A stretch of DNA of 59,089 nt from an uncultured Bacilli bacterium (GCA_934179675.1 CAKPQS010000003.1:1-59089), one strand, 5' to 3'; counted from the first letter of the stretch, positions 34,214 through 43,146 are shown. Notes: a model not told the origin generated them from the sequence alone. A program made the numbers and translations.

Positions 34214-34234
34214 GGGTTTATATAGAATAAACCC
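34214..34234 (-). promoter_or_regulatory. Hairpin in the str operon leader
   Basis: GGGTTTAT and ATAAACCC pair around five bases about 20 bases after the promoter. There is no T-run, so it is a leader structure and not a terminator. A ribosomal-protein target is possible but not recognisable. Confidence 0.5.
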
Positions 34235-34251
34235 AATTAAAAAGCAAATAT

Positions 34252-34281
34252 AATATATCATTTTTTAGCCAATATTGTCAA
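34252..34281 (-). promoter_or_regulatory. str operon promoter TTGACA-18-TATATT
   Basis: TTGACA (34281-34276) directly follows the stop codon of the 34283-34639 gene; TATATT (34257-34252) has TG one base upstream. It gives a leader of about 85 bases before rpsL. Confidence 0.75.
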
Positions 34282-34282
34282 C

Positions 34283-34639
34283 TTATTTTATGTTTTTTTT
34301 TAATATTTTAGTATCTTTTTTATTTAAATATTTGTCTTTATTTATAATATGAAAATAATTATATTTAATAAGTCCGTATAAATCTCCTATTGTAAATAAA
34401 ATTTTTATGTTTTCATTTAATGGTTTTGTTTCAACTTTGTTATTTTCTATTTGTTCTATTGAACATATTTTTTCTTTTATATAAAATTCATTATTAATGT
34501 TATATACAACCTTTTCTTCTATAAGAATATTATTTTTTTCTTTTAATAATAATTTGATAAAATCATCAATATTCATTTTATTTAATGGTTTATATACATC
34601 TATTTTTAAAATGTCATTATTTTTAAATACATATTTCAT
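34283..34639 (-). CDS. Hypothetical protein, 118 residues
   Basis: Start ATG after AAGGTGATAAATTT. The protein is alpha/beta and lysine-rich: MKYVFKNNDILKIDVYKPLNK, FIKLLLKEKNNILIEEK, then FYIKEKICSIEQIENNKVE and a lysine-rich tail (KYLNKKDTKILKKNIK). No membrane helix or family is recognised. It lies between the str operon and the divergent gerA operon. The str promoter starts one base after its stop. Confidence 0.5.
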   Translation of the reverse strand: MKYVFKNNDILKIDVYKPLNKMNIDDFIKLLLKEKNNILIEEKVVYNINNEFYIKEKICSIEQIENNKVETKPLNENIKILFTIGDLYGLIKYNYFHIINKDKYLNKKDTKILKKNIK

Positions 34640-34696
34640 AAATTTATCACCTTTTATAATTATACCTTTTTTTTAATTGATTTCAATATTCTAAAT

Positions 34697-34725
34697 GAAT
34701 AAATATTATATAAAAGAACAAAATA
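34697..34725 (+). promoter_or_regulatory. Candidate SigG-type promoter for the ger operon
   Basis: GAATA (34697-34701), 17 bases, CAAAATA (34719-34725) resembles the forespore SigG pattern (GHATR, 17-18 bases, CATNHTA) with one mismatch in the -10 box. It lies 16 bases before the gerA start, fitting forespore expression of germination receptors. Confidence 0.4.
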
Positions 34726-34740
34726 ATTTTAGGTGATTAT

Positions 34741-36141
34741 ATGGATCCATTATTAATTATTGATAAACTTAAAAAAGATACTAATAATAATTCATTTATT
34801 GTTATAAGAGAAAAAATAATTAAAAAAAATAAAATATATATTATTTTTAATGATAGTTTAATTTCTAATGATAAAGTAAGTGATTTTATAATTAGAAGTT
34901 TAGATAATATTAAAGATATAAATGATATAAAAAATAATTTAGATAGTTGCAAGTATAAAGAAATAAATAATTATAATGATTTTTGTACATACTTAAATAA
35001 TGGTTTTACAATTATTTTATTTAATTGTATAGGACTTGCTTTTGAAACAAAAGGCAATTTAAAAAGATCTATATCACAGCCTACTACGGAAAATGCTATA
35101 AGGGGCGCTAAAGATGCTCTTGTAGAAGATTATCAAACAAATATAGGTTTAATAAAGAAAAGAATAAAGTCTAATAGTTTATGGGTTGAAGAAGTTGAAA
35201 AAGGAAAGTATACAAATACTAAAATTGGTGTTTGTTATGTTAATGGTGTTGTTAAAGAAGAACTAGTTAAAAAAATAATGAATAAAATTAATTCAATTAA
35301 TATTGATGGTATTATTACATCAGATGATTTAAAACTTAATTTAGAAAAAGGAATAAAATCAATTTTACCTACTATTACTACAACAGAACGACCTGATAGA
35401 ATTGCTAAAGCCATTTTAAGGGGTAAAGTTGTTATTATAGTTGATAATTGTCCTTTTGCTTTAATTGTTCCAGGTTTATTTGTTGATTATTTTAAGGCTC
35501 CTGAAGATTGGTATGGAAATAGTATAAATGTTTCAATTACAAGAATGATTAAATATATTGCTTTTTTTATTTCTATTTTAACACCAGCAATTTATGTAGC
35601 ATTAATAACATATAATCAGGAAATTATACCAACTGATTTACTAATTAGTTTTTCTGTTCAAAGAGATGGTGTACCTTTTCCTGCATTTATAGAAGCTTTT
35701 ATGATGATTATTGCTTTTGAAATTATTAAGGAAAGTGAATATCGTGTTCCTAATTCAAATGGTTCTACTTTATCTATTGTTGGTGCTTTAATATTAGGTG
35801 ATGCTGCTGTTTCTGCTGGGATTGTTTCGCCAATTATGATAATTGTTATAGCTGTTACTGCTATATCATCACTTCCCTTTTCTGAACCAGAATTTACAAC
35901 GTCAATAAGAACATATCGTCTTATTTTTATGCTTGGTGGATCATTGCTTGGTATTGTTGGTATAGTAGCAATTTTTATATTTTTTATTATTAGAATAACA
36001 AGTATTGAAACATTTGATATTCCTTTTCTAACACCTATTGAACCTTTTGATAAAAATGGTTTTATGAATACGATTATAAAATTACCTAATAATAAAAGAA
36101 TGAAGGTTTTATCTAATAATAAATTTAGAGGTGAAAAATGA
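34741..36141 (+). CDS. gerA: Spore germination protein, GerA family A subunit
   Basis: 466 residues; start ATG after AGGTGATTAT. N-terminal soluble domain 1-245, with the family segments AFETKGNLKRSISQPTTENA, RGAKDALVEDYQTNIGLIKK and TERPDRIAKAILRGKV. Then come membrane segments about 270-410 with GVPFPAFIEAFMM and SIVGALILGDAAVSAGIVSP. It is one part of the germinant receptor in the inner spore membrane, with GerB and GerC following. Overlap of four bases with gerC (ATGA). SpoVAF is a close relative but the trio supports a receptor. Confidence 0.94.
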   Translation: MDPLLIIDKLKKDTNNNSFIVIREKIIKKNKIYIIFNDSLISNDKVSDFIIRSLDNIKDINDIKNNLDSCKYKEINNYNDFCTYLNNGFTIILFNCIGLAFETKGNLKRSISQPTTENAIRGAKDALVEDYQTNIGLIKKRIKSNSLWVEEVEKGKYTNTKIGVCYVNGVVKEELVKKIMNKINSINIDGIITSDDLKLNLEKGIKSILPTITTTERPDRIAKAILRGKVVIIVDNCPFALIVPGLFVDYFKAPEDWYGNSINVSITRMIKYIAFFISILTPAIYVALITYNQEIIPTDLLISFSVQRDGVPFPAFIEAFMMIIAFEIIKESEYRVPNSNGSTLSIVGALILGDAAVSAGIVSPIMIIVIAVTAISSLPFSEPEFTTSIRTYRLIFMLGGSLLGIVGIVAIFIFFIIRITSIETFDIPFLTPIEPFDKNGFMNTIIKLPNNKRMKVLSNNKFRGEK

Positions 36142-37295
36142 AAAAATTATTTATATTTTTAATGATCTTATTAATGAGTGGGTGCAATTATAGAGAACTG
36201 GATAAGATTGCAATTACTGTTGGTTGTGGGCTAGAAAAAGTAGAAGATGGTTATAAAATTACTGCTCAAATTGCTGATACACAAAAACAAGGTAATTCTA
36301 ATAGTTCGTCTTCTCCTGTTAGGTTTAAAAATTATTCTTATAGTGCTAAAACAATTCATGAGGCTGCAAGAGGAATATTAACTAAACTACCTAAAAAATC
36401 ATATACTAATCATTTACAAGTTCTGATTATTGATGAAAATATTGCTAAAAATAATATAGATGATATTATTGATTTTTGGTTTAGAGAGATTGAAATTCGA
36501 AATGATTTTTATGTTTTTGTTAGTAAAGATTCATCACCTACTGATGTTTTAGCAGTATTAACGCAAATATATCCTATCAATTCAGTTGGTATTAGAAATT
36601 TAATTGAAAATAATTTTAAATATTTAGGTGGTACTGTACTTACTACTTTTGATGATTTATCAGAGTCGTATATTAGTAAAACGAAAGAAATTATACTACC
36701 TTCTATTAGTGTTTTAGGTAAAGATGGTGATAAAAAGGATAATTTAGAATCTTCTATTCCTGAATCGCTTATTTCTTTAGATTATACTGCTTATTTTAAG
36801 GATAATAAATTTATTGGTTATTTAGATAAAAATAATACTATTATTTATAATTTAATTATTGATAAATTAAAAACTACTATTATCGGTTATGAATGTATGG
36901 AAAATAAATATATAACTTATGAGATAATTAATAGTAAATCAAGTATTAATGTTAATAAAAATAAACCTATTATTGATATTAATATTAAAGCTAAAGGTAA
37001 TTTAACTTCTATTATGTGTGATTATGATATATCGAATGATGATGGTATTAAAAGGATAGAAAATGAGGCTAGTTTAGATTTAAAAGAAAAAATAATTAAT
37101 TTATTTGAATTTTCTAAAGAAAATAATACTGATATATTTTCTTTTACTGATTATTTTTATAAGTTTAATAATAAATATTATAAGAAAATAGCAAATAATG
37201 ATTTTTATAAAGATTTAATTATTAATGTAAATGTTAATTTAGATATTTTTGAGAAAGGTAATAGTTTAAAGGTAATTGAAAATGAAAAAAATTAG
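36138..37295 (+). CDS. gerC: Spore germination lipoprotein, GerC family
   Basis: 385 residues. The signal peptide ends in the lipobox LLMSGC (Cys16), followed by NYRELDKIAITVGCGLEKVEDG, typical of Ger(x)C. Conserved positions SAKTIHEAARGI, NHLQVLIIDENIA and FVSKDSSPTDVL follow. It is the lipoprotein subunit of the GerA-type receptor. It overlaps gerA by four bases and gerB by 14. Subunit order A-C-B differs from Bacillus gerA (A-B-C). Confidence 0.93.
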   Translation: MKKLFIFLMILLMSGCNYRELDKIAITVGCGLEKVEDGYKITAQIADTQKQGNSNSSSSPVRFKNYSYSAKTIHEAARGILTKLPKKSYTNHLQVLIIDENIAKNNIDDIIDFWFREIEIRNDFYVFVSKDSSPTDVLAVLTQIYPINSVGIRNLIENNFKYLGGTVLTTFDDLSESYISKTKEIILPSISVLGKDGDKKDNLESSIPESLISLDYTAYFKDNKFIGYLDKNNTIIYNLIIDKLKTTIIGYECMENKYITYEIINSKSSINVNKNKPIIDINIKAKGNLTSIMCDYDISNDDGIKRIENEASLDLKEKIINLFEFSKENNTDIFSFTDYFYKFNNKYYKKIANNDFYKDLIINVNVNLDIFEKGNSLKVIENEKN

Positions 37296-38325
37296 CAATT
37301 TTAATTTGATTAGTTTGATGATTATTGTTTTATTTACGACTGTATATGGGGAAGGAATATATGTTATTATAAAAGAATCTGGTATTGATGCTTATATTGG
37401 TGTTTTATTTAGTATTATTATTTCCATTCCTTTTCTTTTAATTTTTAATTTTTTATTTAATTATGAACCTTCTTTAAATATCTTTGAAAAAAATAAAAAG
37501 TTATTTAAATATTCTTTTATTCCTAATTTAATTTTTGTTTTATTTTCTATTCTTATTTCATGTATCCAATTTTTTAATTTAACAAATTTTCTAGTATCGC
37601 AATTTCTTTCTGAAACAAATCCTTTTATTATTGGTTTTATATTTTCTGTTTTAATAATTTATTTATGTTCAAAGGATTTATCATCTTTATTTAAAACATC
37701 TACTATATTTTTAATTATAAATTTTAATTTATTTTTTATTTCTATTTTAGGTTTATTTAATGAATTTTCATTTAAAAATTTATTTCCTATTTTAGAAAAT
37801 GGTATATATCCTCCTTTTATTTCTGCGATTAAAATATTTTTTATTAATATATGTCCTTTATTTTTAGTTTTATTTGTTCCTAAAGATAAGATAATTAATT
37901 ATAATAAAAATAATACTTTTATTTCTTATTTTGTTTATGTTATTTTATCTTTATTAATGTTAATTTTTACTATTGGTGTTCTTGGTGGTGATCTTGTTAA
38001 ATTATATCAGTATCCTGAATATATTGTTTTAAGAAGAATTAATTTTTTGAATTTTTTAACAAGGATTGAAAATATATTATTTATTCAATGGATTTTTGGG
38101 TTATTTATTCTTATGTCTTTTAGTGCTTTTATTGTTAAAGAAAAGTTAAAATTTAAATATAGTAATATTATTATTGGTTTATTAATTTTAATTTTATCTT
38201 TAAATTGTTTTAAATCTTTAACGATATTTAATGAATTTATGTATTATATTTATCCTTTTATTTCATTTATTTTTGTTATTTATATTATTATATTGTTTAT
38301 TAAGTGCAAAATTAAAACTAGCTAA
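37282..38325 (+). CDS. gerB: Spore germination permease-like protein, GerB family
   Basis: 347 residues from the ATG nine bases after AAAGG; a TTG six bases upstream is less likely. It has about ten hydrophobic segments, the layout of the APC-related GerB subunit, which forms the germinant-binding channel part. ISNFNLISLMIIVLFTTVYG resembles the family N-terminus. It is the third gene of the receptor operon. The sequence is extremely rich in Ile, Leu, Phe and Asn because of the AT bias. Confidence 0.88.
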   Translation: MKKISNFNLISLMIIVLFTTVYGEGIYVIIKESGIDAYIGVLFSIIISIPFLLIFNFLFNYEPSLNIFEKNKKLFKYSFIPNLIFVLFSILISCIQFFNLTNFLVSQFLSETNPFIIGFIFSVLIIYLCSKDLSSLFKTSTIFLIINFNLFFISILGLFNEFSFKNLFPILENGIYPPFISAIKIFFINICPLFLVLFVPKDKIINYNKNNTFISYFVYVILSLLMLIFTIGVLGGDLVKLYQYPEYIVLRRINFLNFLTRIENILFIQWIFGLFILMSFSAFIVKEKLKFKYSNIIIGLLILILSLNCFKSLTIFNEFMYYIYPFISFIFVIYIIILFIKCKIKTS

Positions 38326-38335
38326 TGTGATGATG

Positions 38336-38370
38336 TGAACCTCGTTTCTTGGACATAGAAACGAGGTTCA
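38336..38370. repeat. Perfect 14-base inverted repeat, possible IS end
   Basis: TGAACCTCGTTTCT and AGAAACGAGGTTCA flank the loop TGGACAT. Richer in G and C than the surroundings. IS3-family ends often carry TG..ACC..TTGGACA, so this may be a leftover terminus. It lies 10 bases after the gerB stop and could also end that operon, but there is no T-run. Confidence 0.4.
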
Positions 38371-38500
38371 TATCAAATGTCAGTATAGTTAGTTTTTTGA
38401 AAATGTCAGTAAATGATATAATATCTTTCCAAAAGATGAAAAGAAATAAATTTATCCAAAACTCATTAAACATATAATAATCCATTTTTAATGTAATGAT

Positions 38501-38553
38501 AAAAAAACAAGTCAAGGGTGAATTTTAATAAATTCATCTTAGTACTTGACTTG
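38501..38553 (-). terminator. Large terminator after the CUB-like fragment
   Basis: CAAGTCAAG and CTTGACTTG form the outer stem and GATGAATTT with AAATTCACC an inner one; seven T follow on the minus strand. It closes the leftward transcript from the surface-protein genes. Confidence 0.75.
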
Positions 38554-38675
38554 ATAATTAGATGTATAATATTTTTATCAATTAATTTTACTTTTATTGA
38601 TTATATATATTAATACTACTGATATTTTTTAAAAAAATTAGAATTATTTAATAAAAGATTGTTTATTTATTTTTA

Positions 38676-38942
38676 TTAATAATTAGGTATTACTATAGCT
38701 TTTAGACCAAAATAACTGTTACCACTACTATCACTTGTAAATGTTATTTTAATATAATTAGAGTTTATTGTAATTATTTCCTTTGTTCTAGTCTCTCCAC
38801 CATATTTTTTATTATTGTTTATACCTGTTGTTGATGTGCCAGAGTCATATATTATGAAATAGTCAACCCATGTCCCATGTGTTTCATAGTCTAGGATGAC
38901 TGTTAAACTTTTTGCTCCATCAAATGTATGTTCCCTTTTCAT
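38676..38942 (-). pseudogene. Fragment of a CUB-like surface protein domain
   Basis: 88 residues from an ATG that has only a distant GAAAGG upstream. The sequence HTFDGAKSLTVILDYETHG, YFIIYDSGT, NKKYGGETRTKEI and IKITFTSDSSGNSYFGLKAI is one CUB-like domain, as in large secreted proteins with BspA or Ig repeats. It has no signal peptide and no anchor, so it is probably the C-terminal remnant of a longer gene, maybe related to the neighbour at 39024. The frame upstream closes at a stop within 45 bases. A small functional protein cannot be excluded. Confidence 0.5.
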
Positions 38943-39023
38943 GTTATCAACAAACCTTTCATTATTACCTTTATTTATATTTTAATTTTACTATTGATTT
39001 ATTATTTATACAATAATTTATAT

Positions 39024-41090
39024 CTATATTTGACTTCCTTTAACTATATTACTATTAGATGATTTAGTTGCAATCATTCGATCAACTAAAGATGATGCAG
39101 AAGCTATATAATTTATTGTTACCTTAGAACCTGATTTAGTTGCTGCTCCGCTAAACATATTACTACAACTCCAAACATAACAAGAACTCTTTATATTTAA
39201 TGTAGTTGTTAAAGATGAACAGTTGGAAAACATATTACTCATATCAGATACATTCTCCATACCAAAATTTCTTAAATCTAAACTCGTTAATGATGAACAA
39301 GAATCGAACATATTACCCGTTTTTGTTACTTTTTCACCATTAAAACTACTTAAATCCAGACTTGTTAAAGATGAACATTGATAAAACATTTTAGACATAT
39401 CATCTACTTTTGCCGTATTAAAATTACTTAAATTTAAACTTGTTAAGGACGAACAACCTCTAAACATATCATACATAGCCGTTACATTTGCAGTATTAAA
39501 GTTACTTAAATTTAAACTTGTTAAAGATGAACATCCAGAAAACATAGTTCCCATATCTATTACTTTTGCTGTATTAAAACTACTTAAATCTAAATTTGTT
39601 AAAGATGTGCAATTATAAAACATACCATTCACATATTTTAAATTTGCAGTATTAAAATTATTTAAAACCAAATTTTTTAACAATGTACACTCACTAAACA
39701 TATCACCCATAGTTGCTACATTAACCGTATTAAAACTACTTAAATCTAAACTTGTTAAGGATGAACAATTATAAAACATATATGACATATTTGTTACATT
39801 TGCAGTATTAAAATTACTTAAATTTAAACTTGTTAAGGATGAACATTCAGAAAATATACTAGACATATTTGTTACATTTGTTGTATTAAAACTGCTTAAG
39901 TCCAAATTTATTAATGATGAACAAGAAGAAAACATGTCACTCATATCTTTTACCTTTTCATTATTAAAGTTCTTTAAAACTAAGTTCTTTAAAGATGAAC
40001 AAGAAGAAAACATATAGTTCATATCTGTTACATTTGAGGTATTAAGTCCACTTAAATTTAAACTTGTTAAAGATGAACATCCACTAAACATAGAAGCCAT
40101 ATTGGTTACATTAGCTGTATTAATATTACTTAAATCTAAACTTATTAATGATGAACAACCACCAAACATACTATACATATTTGTTACATTTGCCGTATTA
40201 AAACCACTCAAATCTAAACTTGTTAAAGATAAACAACTAGAAAACATCACACTCATTTTTGTTGCTTTTGAAGTATTAAAATTATCATTAAAATTTATTT
40301 GAGTTAAATTAGATATTCTACCATTGTCGTACTTATAAAACGAGAATATAGAAGTGCAATCTGATGGTGCAAAAATCAGTGCATCACTTACAATATATAA
40401 ATTATATAAAGGTTTTGTATTATCAGTACTATCTTTTAAACCAGTATCAATTAAATATCCATACACTTTCTTCTTTTGAGTTGGACTTTCAGATATATCC
40501 CAACATAAATTTTCTTCAGTACAATTACTTGGTAAATTACTTAAATCATTACCAAAGTCAATAGTTCTTATATAAGGTTTATAATTCTTAGTCCAAAATT
40601 CTGTACCACCATTTGCACTAGAATCATCACTATATCCGTTCTTCATTGTTGCTGTTTCCATTATAGTACCTTTAGTTTTTATTAAAATATCACTATTTAT
40701 AGTAGTATCAGACTTATAATATAATGTAACACTACTACCAGTATTACTATTTATAAATCCACTATATATATTATTATTAATTAATTTAGTATAACTACTA
40801 TCTTTATAAAACTTAATAGAGCTATCCCCTATTAGTTCAATAGTATAATCTGCTCCACTTTTAGATCCAGTAGTATTAATATTAACATTAAATGATCCAC
40901 TAGTACCACTTAAATGTAATTTATAACCTCCATCTTCAATAATACCATTATCTACACTTACTTTAAATACCCAATCTTTTACATTAGCTGTTATATTAGC
41001 TACAATAGTATTTTTAAATGATGAATAAGTATAACTTAATGTTACAAATAATAAACATAATATTGATAAAAATAAAATTTTCTTCTTCAT
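39024..41090 (-). CDS. BspA-like leucine-rich surface protein with DUF285 repeats
   Basis: 688 residues; start ATG after GGGAGAAAGTAT. Signal/anchor 1-24. Residues 25-140 are a beta domain also found at 29329-29808. Residues 150-275 link to the repeats. From about 280 to 650, fourteen or fifteen 26-residue units of the type MFSGCSSLTSLNLSNFNTANVTNM follow, the DUF285/BspA fold known from gut bacteria and mycoplasma lipoproteins and associated with adhesion. The C-terminus lacks LPxTG. It is coupled to the short gene upstream by an ATGA overlap. Confidence 0.88.
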   Translation of the reverse strand: MKKKILFLSILCLLFVTLSYTYSSFKNTIVANITANVKDWVFKVSVDNGIIEDGGYKLHLSGTSGSFNVNINTTGSKSGADYTIELIGDSSIKFYKDSSYTKLINNNIYSGFINSNTGSSVTLYYKSDTTINSDILIKTKGTIMETATMKNGYSDDSSANGGTEFWTKNYKPYIRTIDFGNDLSNLPSNCTEENLCWDISESPTQKKKVYGYLIDTGLKDSTDNTKPLYNLYIVSDALIFAPSDCTSIFSFYKYDNGRISNLTQINFNDNFNTSKATKMSVMFSSCLSLTSLDLSGFNTANVTNMYSMFGGCSSLISLDLSNINTANVTNMASMFSGCSSLTSLNLSGLNTSNVTDMNYMFSSCSSLKNLVLKNFNNEKVKDMSDMFSSCSSLINLDLSSFNTTNVTNMSSIFSECSSLTSLNLSNFNTANVTNMSYMFYNCSSLTSLDLSSFNTVNVATMGDMFSECTLLKNLVLNNFNTANLKYVNGMFYNCTSLTNLDLSSFNTAKVIDMGTMFSGCSSLTSLNLSNFNTANVTAMYDMFRGCSSLTSLNLSNFNTAKVDDMSKMFYQCSSLTSLDLSSFNGEKVTKTGNMFDSCSSLTSLDLRNFGMENVSDMSNMFSNCSSLTTTLNIKSSCYVWSCSNMFSGAATKSGSKVTINYIASASSLVDRMIATKSSNSNIVKGSQI
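39156..40250 (-). repeat. 78-bp in-frame tandem repeats, about 14 units
   Basis: The codons for Met-Phe recur at 40245, 40167, 40089, 40011, 39933, 39855, 39777, 39699, 39621, 39543, 39465, 39387, 39309 and 39231, exactly 78 bases apart; the last interval to 39156 is 75. Units vary in sequence but keep CSSL and LDLSSFNT. Exact phasing implies amplification by recombination and room for length variation. Confidence 0.9.
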
Positions 41091-41245
41091 ATACTTTCTC
41101 CCAATAAATTAAATGCGCTAAAAATTGGACCAGAATCTATATAATCTACTCCTATTAAATCACTATCAAAAATACTAATTTCTTTAATATTTAGTAATGT
41201 ATGTATGTTTGTTCCTTTATTTATAGATTTATCAACAATATTCAT
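41087..41245 (-). CDS. Short protein upstream of the BspA-like gene, 52 residues
   Basis: I chose the ATG at 41245 after AAGGTGTGTATAT, because the in-frame ATG upstream lies inside the -10 box of the promoter at 41273-41301. The protein (begins MNIVDKSINKGTNIHTLL) ends GESI with its stop overlapping the BspA ATG (ATGA). It is mildly acidic, soluble and has no recognised family. The tight coupling suggests a leader or chaperone-like role, unproven. Confidence 0.45.
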   Translation of the reverse strand: MNIVDKSINKGTNIHTLLNIKEISIFDSDLIGVDYIDSGPIFSAFNLLGESI

Positions 41246-41272
41246 ATATACACACCTTATCCTTCTATCCCA

Positions 41273-41301
41273 ATTATACATTTTTTATAGACCAAAATCA
41301 A
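41273..41301 (-). promoter_or_regulatory. Strong promoter TTGATT-17-TATAAT
   Basis: TTGATT (41301-41296) and a perfect TATAAT (41278-41273) separated by 17 bases. It drives the short gene and the BspA-like gene. Confidence 0.8.
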
Positions 41302-41311
41302 TATACAAATT

Positions 41312-41336
41312 AAAAAACTAGATTTTTTTCTAGTTT
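41312..41336 (-). terminator. Terminator of the spoVB-like gene
   Basis: AAACTAGA and TCTAGTTT pair around six bases, followed by TTTT; the stem overlaps the stop codon at 41330. Confidence 0.7.
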
Positions 41337-42970
41337 CTTTTTAAATGCAATTTATTTAAATATCTATCTATTCTATCCTTGCCAAAAACAGAATTAGCAA
41401 GTCCCATCTTATAAGATAAAACAAAATATATAATCATACCAAATAACGAATAAATAATTAAACTAATCATACTAATCATTCTACCACCAACTAAATATTG
41501 ATTAATTATAAGTTTTAAACCAATTAAACAAACCAACATAGCAAGTGAACATATTATAGTCTTTATAAAATTAATAAAAGTTGTATTATAAGTAAACTTA
41601 TATTTTTTTCTAAAATAAACTAAAACAATTAGAAAAACAAACAACTGAATAAATATATCCGCAAACGCAGGAGCATAATATGCCTTAACATGAATAAAAT
41701 CAAATAAATACATAAGAGGTGTATTCAATAAAACCTTTAACAATACACTTATACCAAGAATTATAAAAGTCAATTTTGTATTATTCATAGTCTGGTTAGC
41801 ATCAAGTAATATAGAATACATTGAATAACTAACAGAAGTAAATATCGTAACCATTAACATAGCAGAACCAAGTTCTAAAGAATCAACACCATAAAAAACA
41901 GTCCATATTGGTTTTGACAAAAAAGAAATACCAATTGCCATAGGAAGTGTTAAATAAATAATCATCTGAAAAGCCTGATTTACCTTATCATTAACGCCCT
42001 TCATATCATTTACAACCATACAACTACTAATTGAAGGAATTAAACTAACAGCAACACCTAAACAAATAGAAGCAATAATCGTATTAAATTTATTACCCCA
42101 AGTAACAATAACACTAGAAGCAGTTTCAGCAGTAACAGTATCAAAACCAACTTTAGTTAAACCCTTAACAATCGTAAAAGTATCAACTAAACTATAAGCA
42201 GACTTCATAAGTGCAATTATAATAAACGGAATCGCATAAACAATTATTTTTTTAATCAACTCTTTATCTGATACCTTAATACAATTATCTGACTTAGTCT
42301 TAAATTTACCCTTATTTTTCCTTATCTTTATAAGAATATATAAACTAGCAGCAATCGCACCAACAGTCGCTCCAAATACACTAACAGCAACACCATTTGT
42401 AACACCCAAATTAAACACTTTTATCGTTAAATAACTACCTAAAACAACAACTAACACTCTTACCAATTGCTCAATTATATTTGCAACACTACTTATCTGA
42501 ATATATTTAGAACCCTGAACATAACCTCTAGCAACACTTAATACAGGTACAAATAACAAAGCAGTTGAAACAACCCTTATAATATAAGCTATATCTTTTA
42601 TACTATTACCACCTGTAGCATCACCCATTATATATTTTGCTAACCCCTCAGCAAATATAATCATCAGTAAAAAACTTATAAAACCTATTGTAGTCATTAT
42701 TATTTTACCAAGTTTATATATTCTCTCTTTAGCCTCATAATTACCAAGAGTATCATACTCACTTACTGATTTTGATATAGCAAGAGGAACACCACTTGTA
42801 CTTACATTTACAAACATTGAATAAATACTATAAGCATAACTATATAAACTTCTCCCCATTGTTCCTATAATTGAATAAAAAGGAATTACATATACTAATC
42901 CAAGTACTTTGCACGCAATAATACCGAGTGTTGCTATAATCGCACCACTCATAAAATTTGTTTTTTTCAT
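41330..42970 (-). CDS. spoVB: Polysaccharide/lipid II flippase of the MOP family, SpoVB-like
   Basis: 546 residues, about 14 membrane helices. The N-terminus (FMSGAIIATLGIIACKVLGLVYVIPFYSIIG) and SVSEYDTLGNY are typical of SpoVB/MurJ-type proteins. SpoVB is needed for spore cortex in Bacillus; related proteins flip lipid II. Start ATG after GAGGTAAAAT. The Cse60-like gene upstream (eight bases away) supports a sporulation role; a general MurJ/Amj function is the alternative. Confidence 0.85.
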   Translation of the reverse strand: MKKTNFMSGAIIATLGIIACKVLGLVYVIPFYSIIGTMGRSLYSYAYSIYSMFVNVSTSGVPLAISKSVSEYDTLGNYEAKERIYKLGKIIMTTIGFISFLLMIIFAEGLAKYIMGDATGGNSIKDIAYIIRVVSTALLFVPVLSVARGYVQGSKYIQISSVANIIEQLVRVLVVVLGSYLTIKVFNLGVTNGVAVSVFGATVGAIAASLYILIKIRKNKGKFKTKSDNCIKVSDKELIKKIIVYAIPFIIIALMKSAYSLVDTFTIVKGLTKVGFDTVTAETASSVIVTWGNKFNTIIASICLGVAVSLIPSISSCMVVNDMKGVNDKVNQAFQMIIYLTLPMAIGISFLSKPIWTVFYGVDSLELGSAMLMVTIFTSVSYSMYSILLDANQTMNNTKLTFIILGISVLLKVLLNTPLMYLFDFIHVKAYYAPAFADIFIQLFVFLIVLVYFRKKYKFTYNTTFINFIKTIICSLAMLVCLIGLKLIINQYLVGGRMISMISLIIYSLFGMIIYFVLSYKMGLANSVFGKDRIDRYLNKLHLKRN

Positions 42971-42978
42971 ATTTTACC

Positions 42979-43146
42979 TCATTCATACATTATTAAAGCA
43001 GAAAAACAATAAATTTGATCTTCACCACTTATACCAACAGCAACATTATATTTTATATCATATATTTCATCAACATTATCAATAAAACTATTTATTTTAG
43101 ATTCTAAATCGCTTTCATTTTCTTCATCAAATACTTTAACTTTCAT
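42979..43146 (-). CDS. cse60: Sporulation protein Cse60 family
   Basis: 55 residues from the ATG after TGGTGAAAAT; an upstream ATG would add an implausible hydrophobic head. MKVKVFDEENESDLESKINS and the ending QIYCFSALIMYE follow the Cse60 pattern. In Bacillus the gene is made in the mother cell under SigmaE; its job is unknown. It sits directly before the SpoVB-like gene, as a two-gene sporulation unit. Confidence 0.75.
   Translation of the reverse strand: MKVKVFDEENESDLESKINSFIDNVDEIYDIKYNVAVGISGEDQIYCFSALIMYE

Larger units (their letters stand above)
38326..38675. other. 350-base stretch without a gene; strong inverted repeats
   Basis: It contains a perfect 14-base hairpin (38336-38370), two copies of AAATGTCAGTA/AAATGTCAGTAA (about 38376 and 38401), the extended -10 TGATATAAT and a large terminator (38501-38553). 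The left part resembles the end of an IS3-type element (TGAACC...TTGGACA) but no transposase is present. The rest is AT-rich with no coding signal. Confidence 0.45.

Noticed and set aside
34214..34234. Terminator before rpsL
   Set aside because: The stem is followed by TAAATTAAT, not a T-run, and it lies downstream of the str promoter, so it is a leader hairpin.
38318..38515. Minus-strand frame of 65 codons after gerB
   Set aside because: It runs through the 14-base inverted repeat and the gerB terminus, has no ribosome binding site and no recognisable product.
39156..40250. Regular repeats that might look like a CRISPR array
   Set aside because: The 78-base periodicity is coding: each unit is an in-frame DUF285 repeat. 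There are no identical repeats separated by unique spacers and no cas genes nearby.
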